A DNA stretch of 64,000 nt from Candidatus Ozemibacter sibiricus. Its GTDB lineage: Bacteria; Muiribacteriota; Ozemobacteria; Ozemobacterales; Ozemobacteraceae. Both the position numbers and the translations under genes were made by a program. Shown in pieces: positions 7,559-16,452 of the stretch (position 1 is the stretch's first letter; each line of letters opens with the position of its first letter). The notes under the pieces are model-generated. The model made no database searches. It saw nothing but the letters and a program-made list of their open reading frames with translations, and was not told where the DNA came from. The stretch spans positions 1 to 64,000 of the forward strand of contig QOQW01000024.1 of the NCBI GenBank assembly GCA_003327425.1, in the 5' to 3' direction.

Positions 7559-8614
7559 GTGGACGACACTGGGCTGCAGGCCGGCCTGATGTTCCACCCC
7601 ACCATGCTCGAGCACGATCCCCTGACGCGAGGGGCGGGCGGTACCCGCTTGCAATCGATCGTCGACGAACTGGTGCTCGAAGGGCTGTGGGGGGAAGGAG
7701 TGCACGAGGCGGGCATCGCTCCGATGAAGCGGTTGCGCGATGTCCATGACCCGGATTTCCTGAACGATCTGCATCGGCGCTGCCTGTCGGGGCTCGAGCA
7801 GCTCGATCCGGCCACCCCGATCAACGAGAAATCGTTCGAGGCCGCCCGGTTCGGGGCGGGGGGGGTGCTCGACGCCATCGACCTGATCATGGCGGGCGAT
7901 CTGCCGCGCGCGATCTGCTTGACACCCATGCCGGGCCATCACGCCGGCATCGCCCGCTTCGGCCATGGCAGCCTGATCAATCCGGCCGCGGTCGGGGCGC
8001 ACTTCCTCACCAAGAAATACCAGCTCGAACGGGTGGCGATCATCGATCTCGATGCCACCCACGGCTCCGGGACCCAGGAGATCTTCTGGAAGCGCCGAGA
8101 TGTGCTCACCATTTCCCTGCATGAATACCCAGGCATGACCGGGACTGGCCACTATACCGAATTGGGGGAACGGGCGTCCCTGGGGTTCAACCTCAATTTC
8201 CCTCTTCCCTCCGGCTATGGGGACCGCGAGGTTCTGACCTGTCTGAAGGAGCTGGTCGTCCCGATCCTGGCGCAATTCCGGCCCCAGTTCCTCATTCTGG
8301 CCTGGGGAACGAACGTGCTGGCGGAAGACCCCTCGTCCCATCTAATCATGAGCGAACATGGACTGCTCGAAGTGACCCGTCTGCTGCTCGCGCAGGCTCG
8401 TACCCACTGCGAAGGGCGGCTGATCTCGGTCCTGGAGGGCGGGACGCCGGGCAAAGCCATGGCTCGGGCGGTCGCCCAGCAGTTCATGTTGTTCCTCAAC
8501 GATCGCGAAGTTCTTGTCGATAAGGGGAAGAAGGGTGAACTCATCTCCTATTCGGATTGGTATGCCTACGCGAAACATCTCAAGGCCCAACTCAAGAAAT
8601 ACTGGCGAATTTGA
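7559..8614 (+). CDS. Histone-deacetylase-fold protein with degenerate zinc site
   Basis: 351 aa from GTG 7559, with AGGAGG 10 nt upstream. Family match is clear: MPGHHAG (His127-His128, the catalytic His pair), IDLDATHGSGTQ (163-173), ISLHEYPGMTGTG, and LEGG near 292. However, the zinc ligands are damaged. The motif normally reads DxDxHHG, and here the first His is Thr167. The Asp of the AGFDAHxxDP motif is Asn252 (LAWGTNVLAEDP). The transition-state Tyr of GGY is Thr296. Asp165 remains. Known acetoin-utilisation and polyamine deacetylases keep all of these, so this is likely a non-catalytic or repurposed member. It lies 31 nt upstream of the LysM-barrel gene and probably shares its transcript. 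Confidence 0.75.
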   Translation: MDDTGLQAGLMFHPTMLEHDPLTRGAGGTRLQSIVDELVLEGLWGEGVHEAGIAPMKRLRDVHDPDFLNDLHRRCLSGLEQLDPATPINEKSFEAARFGAGGVLDAIDLIMAGDLPRAICLTPMPGHHAGIARFGHGSLINPAAVGAHFLTKKYQLERVAIIDLDATHGSGTQEIFWKRRDVLTISLHEYPGMTGTGHYTELGERASLGFNLNFPLPSGYGDREVLTCLKELVVPILAQFRPQFLILAWGTNVLAEDPSSHLIMSEHGLLEVTRLLLAQARTHCEGRLISVLEGGTPGKAMARAVAQQFMLFLNDREVLVDKGKKGELISYSDWYAYAKHLKAQLKKYWRI

Positions 8615-8645
8615 ACCTTCCGCAAGGAATCACCTGGAGGTCAAA

Positions 8646-10850
8646 ATGGTATTCACTCATTCGTTTCGGGAGAGGCCGCTCCTATTCACTGCCTTGGTGG
8701 CAGTGGGGGTGCTGATTCTCTCCCTGGCTGCCCAGGCCCAGGAGTATCCGGACGAGGAGTGGGGCAACGAAGGCGCCGCCCAGGTGGCGGGCGCCCAGGC
8801 GCTGCACCGGGCTCCTCCGAAGGTTGTCGCGTCCACGATGGGGGTGGCGGATTATCGCCCTCCGGTGGATCCTCCCGGTGGATTCCCTGCAGGGCAGGCG
8901 CCCGCGCCAGCGACGATCCCCGTGCAGAAAGCGGCGGCCGCGCCGGCGGCAGTCGCGGCGGGCCATTCTGGCGTGGCCAACGAGACCTACTATGTCGTGC
9001 AGCCAGGCGACAATGCGCCCCGGATCGCGCAGAAGGTGCTCGGCAATGCCAACCGGTGGCAGGAATTGATGGCCTACAACAAGATCCCCGACCCCAACCT
9101 CCTGCAGGTCGGGTTGCGCCTGCGCATCCCAGCGGCGGCGGGTGGCCAACCCGCGGCGATGGCGCAGGCCAATGCGGCCTCGGGGCAAGTCTCTCGACCG
9201 GCCACGACCGGCCAGATGGCGGTGGCCCCGAAGGGGCAGGCGCCTGACGCCGTCCGGGTGGCCGCGGCGGGGAATCGCCCGATGGCGCCGCCGACCTCGA
9301 CCCAGATCCGGCCGCCGGTGACGTCGCCGGTCCCGGCGACCAAGGCCAAGACCGCCAACCAGGAATACGAGGCGGTCGAGCCCGAAGAGACCTCAGGGAA
9401 TGACAAGCACGTCGAAGCTGACGCCAGTTACTACGGCCAGACCGGTGGAACATACGTCATCCAGCGGGGGGACACCCTGGGCAAGATCGCCAAGAAGCTT
9501 CTGGGCTCGACCCAGCGCTGGCGCGAGATCGCCCGCGCCAACCCCCAGATGAACCCGAACAAGCTGATCGTGGGCATGACGATCAACGTGCCGGGCGCCA
9601 GTGTCGAGCCGCAGATGGGCCAACCGCCCAACAACATGGTGGCGGCCGGCAACCCTGGAGCGATGGCACCGGGCATGATGGGAGGCGCCTCCTTCGATGC
9701 CAGCGGCATGGCCGCTCCGTCCTACGAGCCGCCTCCTCTGGTGGCGCCGCCCCCGGCCTACAATCCGTCGGCAGGGGCTCCTCACGCCTACAATGCCCCC
9801 CAACGGGCCAATCCGCCGCAGGGCCAGGCCTATGGCGCTCCTCCGGCGTTCGCTGCTCCCATCACCCCGCCGCCGCCACCGCCCGTCACGGTGCCGCAGG
9901 CGATCGAACCGCCGCCACCGCCCTACATGAGCGCTCCGACGGTTCCTGCGCCTCTGGGGGCCGTTCCGGCGCCGGTGACGACCTCGCTCTATCGGGAAGA
10001 GCGCTACCGCATTCCGGATGAGCTGAAGCCGACCGACTATTCCCCCTACTTCGGCAACTTCAATGGGGTTCACGGTCTGTTCGAGACCGAAAGCGCCCTG
10101 ATCCCCTACATGAAGACCTGGCATTTCGGGTTGCACTTCCGCTACGACAAGTACAAATATCTGAATGGCGACGAGAAGAAGGTCGACGGGCGCCAGTGGA
10201 TCGCTCCGGTCAACCTGCTCTACACCGGCAAGAAGATGTTCGCCAGCGTCGTGGTTCCCTTCCAATCCTGGGAAGTGACCTCCGCGGTGACGTCCGCCCC
10301 TACGGTCACCTTGTCGGGGGCCCACGATCCCGAAGTGAAGGCCGGTTACCAGATCTGGAAGAACTATGAGGGGAATCACGCCGTCACGCTGCACGTTGGC
10401 GGCCGGTTCCCGGGGGATAACTATCATCAGCCTCTGGCCGACCTCTCGGGCAAGACCCGCACTGGCATTCGCATCGGCCCGGCCAACGCTACGCGCGGCG
10501 GGTGGGTCGAGTTCGGGGGCGCCTATTCCGGCCGCCTCAGCGACCGGTGGACCAGCCACCTGAACCTGGCCCTGGCCAACGATTCCGAGGATTCGATCGC
10601 CCGCTATATGTATCGCGGCATGCTCGATTACCGGGTCAACCAGCACTATTCCCTGGTCATGGAGCTGAACGGCAACACCTGGGAAATGGACAATGGGCCT
10701 GATGGGGCCAACATCGACCTGACCCTGGGCATGGCCCTGTTCAATGAAGGGTGGCAGGGGGTGCTGGGCTTCCCCGTGTCATTGCAGAGCAAGTTCGGCT
10801 ACGGTCATGACTATGGCGTGACCTTCGGCCTCAACACTCGCTGGGATTGA
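8646..10850 (+). CDS. LysM repeat protein with C-terminal outer-membrane beta-barrel
   Basis: 734 aa from ATG 8646 (GGAGG upstream). Signal peptide 1-32 ends LSLAAQAQ. LysM 1 is near 113-162 (YYVVQPGDNAPRIAQKVLG), and LysM 2 near 268-316 (TYVIQRGDTLGKIAKKLLG). Pro/Ala-rich linkers flank both. From about 448 to the end, alternating aromatic/polar strands (WHFGLHFRYDKYKY, VEFGGAYSGRLSDRW, YGVTFGLNTRWD) look like a transmembrane beta-barrel of about 10-12 strands. Predicted role: outer-membrane protein tethered to peptidoglycan by its LysM domains. This is inference from architecture. Pore function and substrate are unknown. Confidence 0.72.
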   Translation: MVFTHSFRERPLLFTALVAVGVLILSLAAQAQEYPDEEWGNEGAAQVAGAQALHRAPPKVVASTMGVADYRPPVDPPGGFPAGQAPAPATIPVQKAAAAPAAVAAGHSGVANETYYVVQPGDNAPRIAQKVLGNANRWQELMAYNKIPDPNLLQVGLRLRIPAAAGGQPAAMAQANAASGQVSRPATTGQMAVAPKGQAPDAVRVAAAGNRPMAPPTSTQIRPPVTSPVPATKAKTANQEYEAVEPEETSGNDKHVEADASYYGQTGGTYVIQRGDTLGKIAKKLLGSTQRWREIARANPQMNPNKLIVGMTINVPGASVEPQMGQPPNNMVAAGNPGAMAPGMMGGASFDASGMAAPSYEPPPLVAPPPAYNPSAGAPHAYNAPQRANPPQGQAYGAPPAFAAPITPPPPPPVTVPQAIEPPPPPYMSAPTVPAPLGAVPAPVTTSLYREERYRIPDELKPTDYSPYFGNFNGVHGLFETESALIPYMKTWHFGLHFRYDKYKYLNGDEKKVDGRQWIAPVNLLYTGKKMFASVVVPFQSWEVTSAVTSAPTVTLSGAHDPEVKAGYQIWKNYEGNHAVTLHVGGRFPGDNYHQPLADLSGKTRTGIRIGPANATRGGWVEFGGAYSGRLSDRWTSHLNLALANDSEDSIARYMYRGMLDYRVNQHYSLVMELNGNTWEMDNGPDGANIDLTLGMALFNEGWQGVLGFPVSLQSKFGYGHDYGVTFGLNTRWD

Positions 10851-10869
10851 TCTGACCAGTGGCCTGAAT

Positions 10870-10907
10870 CGAACGCCCCGTCCGGGACCTGCCGGGCGGG
10901 GCGTTCG
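10870..10907. terminator. Strong hairpin between convergent genes
   Basis: CGAACGCCCCG (10870-10880) pairs perfectly with CGGGGCGTTCG (10897-10907) around a 16-nt loop that has an inner CCGG/CCGG pair. It lies 19 nt after the LysM-barrel stop and 30 nt from the ankyrin gene stop, so it may serve both strands. Confidence 0.7.
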
Positions 10908-10937
10908 GTTCAGGAGGGGATCAGGGCAGAGGGCGGC

Positions 10938-11849
10938 TCAGGGCCGATCGGGATCGATGCCGCGCTGGCGCAGGATGGCCTGGATGATGGTCACCTGGGT
11001 CTCGGCGTCGAGGCGGGGATTGGACAGCACCCGCCGGATGCGGTCGCGATCGCTGCCGAACAAGCGGAAATCATCCTGCCATCGCTGCCACAGACGTTCG
11101 GGGCGGGGATCGGGGACGGGCGTCACGCCGTGCCGGCTGCGCAGGAGGATGGCGGCAGGGCGGAGCGGCTCGGCGGTCGGTTGGCGTGCCCCGAGCCGGA
11201 CCAAGGCGCGGACGGCCAGGTGGCAATCGTTTTCGATGGCCAGCCGGAGGGGCGTCTTGCCGGCGGCGTTGGCGGCATCGAGGGGGGCGCCTTTCATGGC
11301 CAGCAGCACCAGAGGGCCGACCCGGTCGAAGCGGGCCGCGGTATGCAGGGGGGTGTTGCCGAGATCGTCGCGGACGTCAGGACGCAACCCTCGCGCCAGC
11401 AGGGCCAGGACGAGGCTGGCATCGCCATGGTAGGCGGCGAGGTGCAGCAAGGTCCAGCCCTGGGGAAAGCGGCGCTGGAGGTCGGCCGCCCCGGTCGAGG
11501 TGGAAGCGAGAAGAGCCAGGGCCTCGGCCGTCCGGCCGAGGACGATGGCGTCATGCAAGGGGTTGCCCGAAGGCAGCACCGCCACCGGAGCGACCTGAGG
11601 GGACCGTGATCCTGGGATTGGGGACGAGGGTGTCGTCGTGCTGGGCAGCGGCGTTTGGGGAACGGCCAGGGCGAGCGGGGTTGAGGCGAGACAGAGGATC
11701 AGGGCACAAGCGACGCCCAGGCCCAGGCTCAGGCTCGGGCCGCAGTTCGAGAGCCTCGCGGGGGGCAGGGAAGGAAAATGCATGCGTGGCATCGAGCCAT
11801 CCCGGCCTCCTGCCCCGCGTCTGGGGGAGCAAGCCGGGGCCTCCGTCAT
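10938..11849 (-). CDS. Exported ankyrin-repeat protein
   Basis: 303 aa if ATG 11849 is used, which directly follows the TGA of the upstream HEAT gene. Internal starts at MPRMHF or MHFPSL would give a cleaner signal peptide (LSLGLGVACALILCLASTPLALA). Three to four ankyrin repeats occupy the middle: GWTLLHLAAYHGDASLVLALLARG, then GNTPLHTAARF, then GKTPLRLAIENDCHLAVRALVRLG. The C-terminal 90 residues are unassigned. It is the last gene of the five-gene signalling operon, so it may scaffold the extracytoplasmic side of the cyclase receptors (inference). No catalytic domain is visible. Confidence 0.75.
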   Translation of the reverse strand: MTEAPACSPRRGAGGRDGSMPRMHFPSLPPARLSNCGPSLSLGLGVACALILCLASTPLALAVPQTPLPSTTTPSSPIPGSRSPQVAPVAVLPSGNPLHDAIVLGRTAEALALLASTSTGAADLQRRFPQGWTLLHLAAYHGDASLVLALLARGLRPDVRDDLGNTPLHTAARFDRVGPLVLLAMKGAPLDAANAAGKTPLRLAIENDCHLAVRALVRLGARQPTAEPLRPAAILLRSRHGVTPVPDPRPERLWQRWQDDFRLFGSDRDRIRRVLSNPRLDAETQVTIIQAILRQRGIDPDRP

Positions 11850-13469
11850 TCAGAGTTCGGGTGGTGGGGGAAGGACCCAGTCGACGATGGGCAGAGCGAC
11901 GTAGAAGAAGAAGATCAGCGCCCCGATGACCAGGCAGACGAACAGCCAGAGCGGGATCGGTTGGTCCAGGCCGACTTCGACCGGGAACAGGAGGAGTCGA
12001 TCGAGGGGAGACAGGCGTTTCAGCCAATCGGGGGCCGCCGGGCCAGCCGCCGGATCGTCGGTCTGAGCGGCCGGTTTCGCGGCGGCACGAGTCGCTTGGC
12101 GAACCTGGGGAACGGTCTTCTCGAGCTTTTCCAGAAGCTCTTTGCCTTCGGGCAGCGGACAGGCCTGCAACGCATACCGGGCCGCGTCGCGTTCCCAGAC
12201 CTGGCTGGAGACGGCCATCTTCTTGACCACCTGGAGCACGGTGGCGGGATGAGTCGCCCACAGGCAGGAGGCCGCCGTGGATTTGATGCGGGCGGCGGGG
12301 TGGTCGAGAAAATGGGTCACTCGCTCCAGATCGCTGCGTCCTCCGGCCAGGCTGAGGCATTCGAGCGTATTGGAGATGATCCGTTCGTCTTCGTGGTCCA
12401 GGAACGGTTCAACTGCGCTCAGGACGCCGGGACCGTGGTGATGACCGAGCACTTTGATCAGCTTCGACAGCACGAAGGGATCGGTTTCGATGACGAGCAG
12501 CTCTTTCAGCGGGCCCACCCAGGCCTTGCGTCGGGGGCGGGCTTCCATCTTGCCGAGGACGTCCAGGCGTTCCTTGGCTTCGAGGGTCGGGAACCAGCGG
12601 ACGAACGGTTCAGGTTGACGGCGTTCGAGCGCGGCCTCCCAGGGTTCGAGGGGGGCGTCGGGCAGTGCGGGCTCGGGTGCAGGGGCACCCTCCGGGGCAG
12701 GCGCTGGGGCGGCGGCAGGGGTGGAGGTGGGGGCGGGCGCGGGTTTCGGTGGCGGCGCGGCGGCGGGTTCCGCCATCGGGGAAACCGGCCCTGGAGGTGG
12801 AGCGGCGGCGGGAGCAGCGGGCGCTGGAGGGACAGGGGAGGCGGGCGCGGGGCGCGCGGCGGGCGTCGCGGGGGCGGGGGCCGTGACAGGCGCGGCAGGC
12901 TTGGCTGGAGCAGGTGTGGGAGGAGCCTTGGCAACGGGGGGAGGGGAAGCGGGAGCAGCCGCCGGTGGCCCCTTGAGCGCGCCAGGGGCGGGCGCGGCGG
13001 CGCCCGACCCGGTCTGGTCGGGGCTGCCAGGTTTGGGAATGCCCGACCGGGGCAGGAGAGAGACGGGGAGGCCGGCGGGCGCGGCTTCCGCTGGGCCAGG
13101 CCGGGCCGGGCTCTTGGCCGGCGAAGCCTTGGCGGGCGGGGCGGCTGGGGTGGGCGTGGCCTTCGCCGCCGCCCCCGGGGCAGCTGGAGGCGTCGCGGGT
13201 GTCGGTGCTCCGAGACCGGTGGTGCTGAACACGAGGCGAGGCGTAGCAGGGACCAACGCCGGATCGGGCCGGATGCCCAACAGGGCCAGGCGGTCGAGAC
13301 TCTTGCGGGCCAGGGTGCGGACGCGGGGATCGGGGTCGGCCAGGGCCCTGGCCAGAAGATCGGCCCCTTCCTGCGTTTCCACCTTGGCCAGCAGGTAACA
13401 GGCTTCCTGCCGCTCGTTCGGATCGTTGCTCCGCAGTTTTTCCGCGAGGTCTTCCAGTTCCAGGAACAT
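11850..13469 (-). CDS. Tail-anchored HEAT-repeat protein with Pro/Ala-rich linker
   Basis: 539 aa from ATG 13469 (MFLELEDLAEKL). A short HEAT pair at about 5-65 (NERQEACYLLAKV, DPDPRVRTLARKSL) is followed by a very Pro/Ala-rich linker from about 85 to 265. A second block of HEAT-like helices spans about 270-480 (DPFVLSKLIKVLGHH, DERIISNTLECLSLAGG, AARIKSTAASCLWA). A single C-terminal membrane helix (LWLFVCLVIGALIFFFYVALP) ends near 530. No signal peptide, so the bulk is cytoplasmic and tail-anchored. It resembles the HEAT part of the first cyclase in the operon without its catalytic domain. Probable scaffold or regulator of the cyclases (inference). Confidence 0.75.
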   Translation of the reverse strand: MFLELEDLAEKLRSNDPNERQEACYLLAKVETQEGADLLARALADPDPRVRTLARKSLDRLALLGIRPDPALVPATPRLVFSTTGLGAPTPATPPAAPGAAAKATPTPAAPPAKASPAKSPARPGPAEAAPAGLPVSLLPRSGIPKPGSPDQTGSGAAAPAPGALKGPPAAAPASPPPVAKAPPTPAPAKPAAPVTAPAPATPAARPAPASPVPPAPAAPAAAPPPGPVSPMAEPAAAPPPKPAPAPTSTPAAAPAPAPEGAPAPEPALPDAPLEPWEAALERRQPEPFVRWFPTLEAKERLDVLGKMEARPRRKAWVGPLKELLVIETDPFVLSKLIKVLGHHHGPGVLSAVEPFLDHEDERIISNTLECLSLAGGRSDLERVTHFLDHPAARIKSTAASCLWATHPATVLQVVKKMAVSSQVWERDAARYALQACPLPEGKELLEKLEKTVPQVRQATRAAAKPAAQTDDPAAGPAAPDWLKRLSPLDRLLLFPVEVGLDQPIPLWLFVCLVIGALIFFFYVALPIVDWVLPPPPEL

Positions 13470-13539
13470 GAACCACCATCCCCTTGGCGATGCGCGGTTC
13501 CAAGATACCAGAATTCCGAAGGCCAAGGGAAGGGAGAAC

Positions 13540-16452
13540 TCAGCGAAGGACCAGTTCCCAGCCGCCGAGAGCGGGTTGTTCGATGAAGGGGACCTCGGCG
13601 CCGGCAACCTCGACGGTGGCGAGATCGACCAGGATGCCCGAGCCGCCCGTCAGTTTGGTCGCGCTTTCCAGGGTGGTGGCTCGGTCGACGGTCTCGCCCA
13701 GGATGGTCTGGGCCAACCGGCCGGTCTGGGAGCCGATCACCCCCGACCAGGTGGGGCCGGTGGCGATGCCGATCCCGGTGGCGATCTGGAACAGTCCGCG
13801 GGCCTGGCGATCCTGGTTGAGGGTGGCCAGGGCCCCTCGCATGGCGCGGGCGGCGGCGAGGGCCCGGGCCGCGGTGGTGGCGGGACCCGGGCGCTCGGGT
13901 TGGGCGGGGAAGTGGGCCAGGATGGCATCGCCGATGAAGGAGACGATGACGCCCTGCTGATCGGTGATGCAGGTCTCCATCACCGTGAAGTAGTCGTTGA
14001 GGAGGTCGACGATGGCTTCGGGAGGATGAGCCTCGGTCAGTGAGGTGAAGCCGCGGATGTCGGAGACCAGCACGGTGGTCTGGATCTGGGTGCCGCCCCG
14101 GCGCACCGCGGCCTCTTCCTCGCCGGCGATGGCCGACAGGGTATCTTCCGAGACGAATCGGCTGAGGCGCTGTCGCTCGGTCAGCCGTTCGGCCATCAGG
14201 TTGAAGACGCCGGCCAGGGTTGTGAATTCATCGCGCAACGGCAGCGTCAACCGCCAGGCGAAATCGCCGCCGGCGGCGCGGCGGGTGGCCGCCAGGAAGG
14301 CGCCCAGCGGCCGGATGAGGAAGAAGCTGGTGGCGGCGACCAGGCCCGCCAGGAGCAGGCCGAGGGTGCCGGTGACCATGCCCAGCAGTCGCCACCGCTC
14401 CAAGGGACGATCGATCGTGTCCTGGGCGATGCCCACCGCGATGTACCGGTCGGCCTGGCACGGGCGTGACACCGCCAGGCGGATGCGTTCATGGTTGAGG
14501 GAGGTGCGCAGCACCTTGCCCACCAGATCGGAGCGGGTGGCCTCGGCCAGCGGTTTGAATTCATACCAGAGGAAGCGGTCCTCGGGGTGGCAATGGGGAA
14601 TCGGCTGAATTCCCGAAATCATCAGGTCGCGATACCGATACAACGCGATGTCGGTATGAAAGCCCGCCGGCGTGCGCCGAACCATCAGCGTGCGTTGGCG
14701 GAGCGGGTCTTCCAGCCGTCGTTCGACGAAGCTGACCCCGCCCAGGGTCACCCCCAGGGCGATGGGTGGGGCCGGGTCGGGGTGTCGGCGCAGGAAGAAC
14801 ACGAGCATGGCTTGTTCGGCATTGCCGAAGGGGCTGCGTTGGAGGCGGCCTTCATTGGCCATGACCCGTCCCAGGGTACTGAGGTCCAGGAGCTGTTCGG
14901 CCAGGGAGCGCCAGAGCAGGTCGGCGGGCGAGCCGGCGGTCTCGGTCGGGCTGCCGTTTTCCTGGGCTTCCCGCAGCGTGTGGAAGGCGAATCCTTTGAA
15001 GAAGTTGAGCAGGTCGTTCTGCTGCTGCGGCTGGCCTTCGAGCAGGGTGTGAACGATGCGGTGCCGATCGAAGAGAAAGGCGAAATCGATGGTCGTGGAG
15101 GCTGCCACCTGCGTCAGCTGCTGGCGGGCTTCCTGATCGGCCGGATCCAGGAGGCGCCGGAAGATCTGGCGCAGGCCTGACAGGCGGCGATCTTCGAGGT
15201 CGCGCGCGTAGGCGATCCGCTGATCGACCAGCTCGAGCTGCTGGTCGAGGAACTCGACGGTTTCGCCGACCAGGCCCTGGGCGCGGATGTCGAGCCAGAC
15301 CTGGGCCATCAGCACGACCCCGACCAGCCAGGGCGTCGCGCAAAGTGCCAATCCCCCGGCCAGATTGGCCCGCAGCCCTCCGGGGCAGGGGCCGCCCAGC
15401 CAGATGCCGCGGAACAGGAGCAGGGTGATCAGACCCGCAGCCAAGGCGAAACCGGTCTGCAGGTGGGGCTGCCAGGCCCGCCGCGGCGAGCGCCACCACG
15501 AGGGCGAGGCTTCCGTGACCAGGACCGGCCGGAAGCCGGCCGCGAAGCGGGCGGCCTGATCCCGCTCCAGCAGACGGCGGAAATCGGTCTCGGCCAACGG
15601 TTCGGCATAGGCCAGGCGGTCGGGGCCCTCCTCGAAGCGGGGGAGCGTCGACGGCGGCATCCAGACCAGGCGGCGGCGGAAGCCGGGCGCGGCTCGCGCC
15701 ATGGCGTCCTGCGCCATGCGCGCTGCGTTGAGATCACGATGGTGGAAGACCACCACAAAGGCTCCCTGCCGCGGTTGATCGGCGTCGGGGCGCACCGGGC
15801 GGCCATGGCGGTAGGCCCAATAGGCGATCCCGTGCTCGTGATGCTGCGAAATGAAGTCGCCGGTCTGGTGCGCCATTCCATCGATCAAGGCATCCGGCCC
15901 GAACAAGGCCATGCTTTCCCGTCGCAAGCGGTGTTTCAGGTCCCAGTCGGGCGTGCCGCGCTTGCGGATCGGCTGGAAATCGCGGAAAAAGGCGGTCAGC
16001 AGACGCTCGAAACGTCGCCGGCCGCGGTCGGGTTCGGGTACTAGCGTCTCGGTGGGCGCGAGCCAGACATGGCAGGGCCGGCCGGCCGGGCCGACCAGCC
16101 CTACGGCGGCGGGCAGGGCCCCGGTTTCCTGGCGCAACGCGGCGACCAGCCGGCGCAGGCAGGCCCGGGTGAAGCTGGCCGGTTCCCGACCGAGAAGGAC
16201 AGGGGTGGCGAAGTCCGTGAAGCCGAACCGTTCGGCCACCCGGTCGATGCCGTGTTGCAGGAAGTCGTTGCCGCGCAGATCGGTGCGAAAATGGTCGGAC
16301 TCCGTCTGCAGCAGGTTGCGCACCCCGCGCCGCAAGGCGGCTTCTTCGCGTTGCAGGGTGGCCTCCCACCCGATGGTGAACAGCAGCCAGGGCACCGGGA
16401 CGAACAAGACCCAGAGCAGCGCGCCTTCCCAGGTTTGGAGGAAACGCTTCAT
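13540..16452 (-). CDS. Membrane receptor class III cyclase, C1-like (metal half only)
   Basis: 970 aa from ATG 16452, overlapping the TGA of the next cyclase upstream (ATGA). Layout: TM near 9-29, extracytoplasmic domain to about 335, two TMs (about 340-400), second extracytoplasmic domain to about 685, TM 689-713, HAMP about 714-766, cyclase domain about 790-960. Both metal-binding aspartates are present: Asp798 in SDIRGFTSL and Asp842 in FIGDAILAHF. The residues that select the base and stabilise the transition state are gone: the Lys position is Ser838, the Asp/Thr position is Ala914, Asn is Asp923 and Arg is Thr927 (GETVDRATTLE). Alone it should not make cyclic nucleotide. It complements the neighbouring cyclase exactly. 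Confidence 0.85.
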   Translation of the reverse strand: MKRFLQTWEGALLWVLFVPVPWLLFTIGWEATLQREEAALRRGVRNLLQTESDHFRTDLRGNDFLQHGIDRVAERFGFTDFATPVLLGREPASFTRACLRRLVAALRQETGALPAAVGLVGPAGRPCHVWLAPTETLVPEPDRGRRRFERLLTAFFRDFQPIRKRGTPDWDLKHRLRRESMALFGPDALIDGMAHQTGDFISQHHEHGIAYWAYRHGRPVRPDADQPRQGAFVVVFHHRDLNAARMAQDAMARAAPGFRRRLVWMPPSTLPRFEEGPDRLAYAEPLAETDFRRLLERDQAARFAAGFRPVLVTEASPSWWRSPRRAWQPHLQTGFALAAGLITLLLFRGIWLGGPCPGGLRANLAGGLALCATPWLVGVVLMAQVWLDIRAQGLVGETVEFLDQQLELVDQRIAYARDLEDRRLSGLRQIFRRLLDPADQEARQQLTQVAASTTIDFAFLFDRHRIVHTLLEGQPQQQNDLLNFFKGFAFHTLREAQENGSPTETAGSPADLLWRSLAEQLLDLSTLGRVMANEGRLQRSPFGNAEQAMLVFFLRRHPDPAPPIALGVTLGGVSFVERRLEDPLRQRTLMVRRTPAGFHTDIALYRYRDLMISGIQPIPHCHPEDRFLWYEFKPLAEATRSDLVGKVLRTSLNHERIRLAVSRPCQADRYIAVGIAQDTIDRPLERWRLLGMVTGTLGLLLAGLVAATSFFLIRPLGAFLAATRRAAGGDFAWRLTLPLRDEFTTLAGVFNLMAERLTERQRLSRFVSEDTLSAIAGEEEAAVRRGGTQIQTTVLVSDIRGFTSLTEAHPPEAIVDLLNDYFTVMETCITDQQGVIVSFIGDAILAHFPAQPERPGPATTAARALAAARAMRGALATLNQDRQARGLFQIATGIGIATGPTWSGVIGSQTGRLAQTILGETVDRATTLESATKLTGGSGILVDLATVEVAGAEVPFIEQPALGGWELVLR

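Noticed and set aside
11778-13586. Plus-strand frame of 602 codons with Gly/Arg-rich segment
   Set aside because: Mirror of the Pro/Ala-rich linker in the tail-anchored HEAT gene; no independent start or family.
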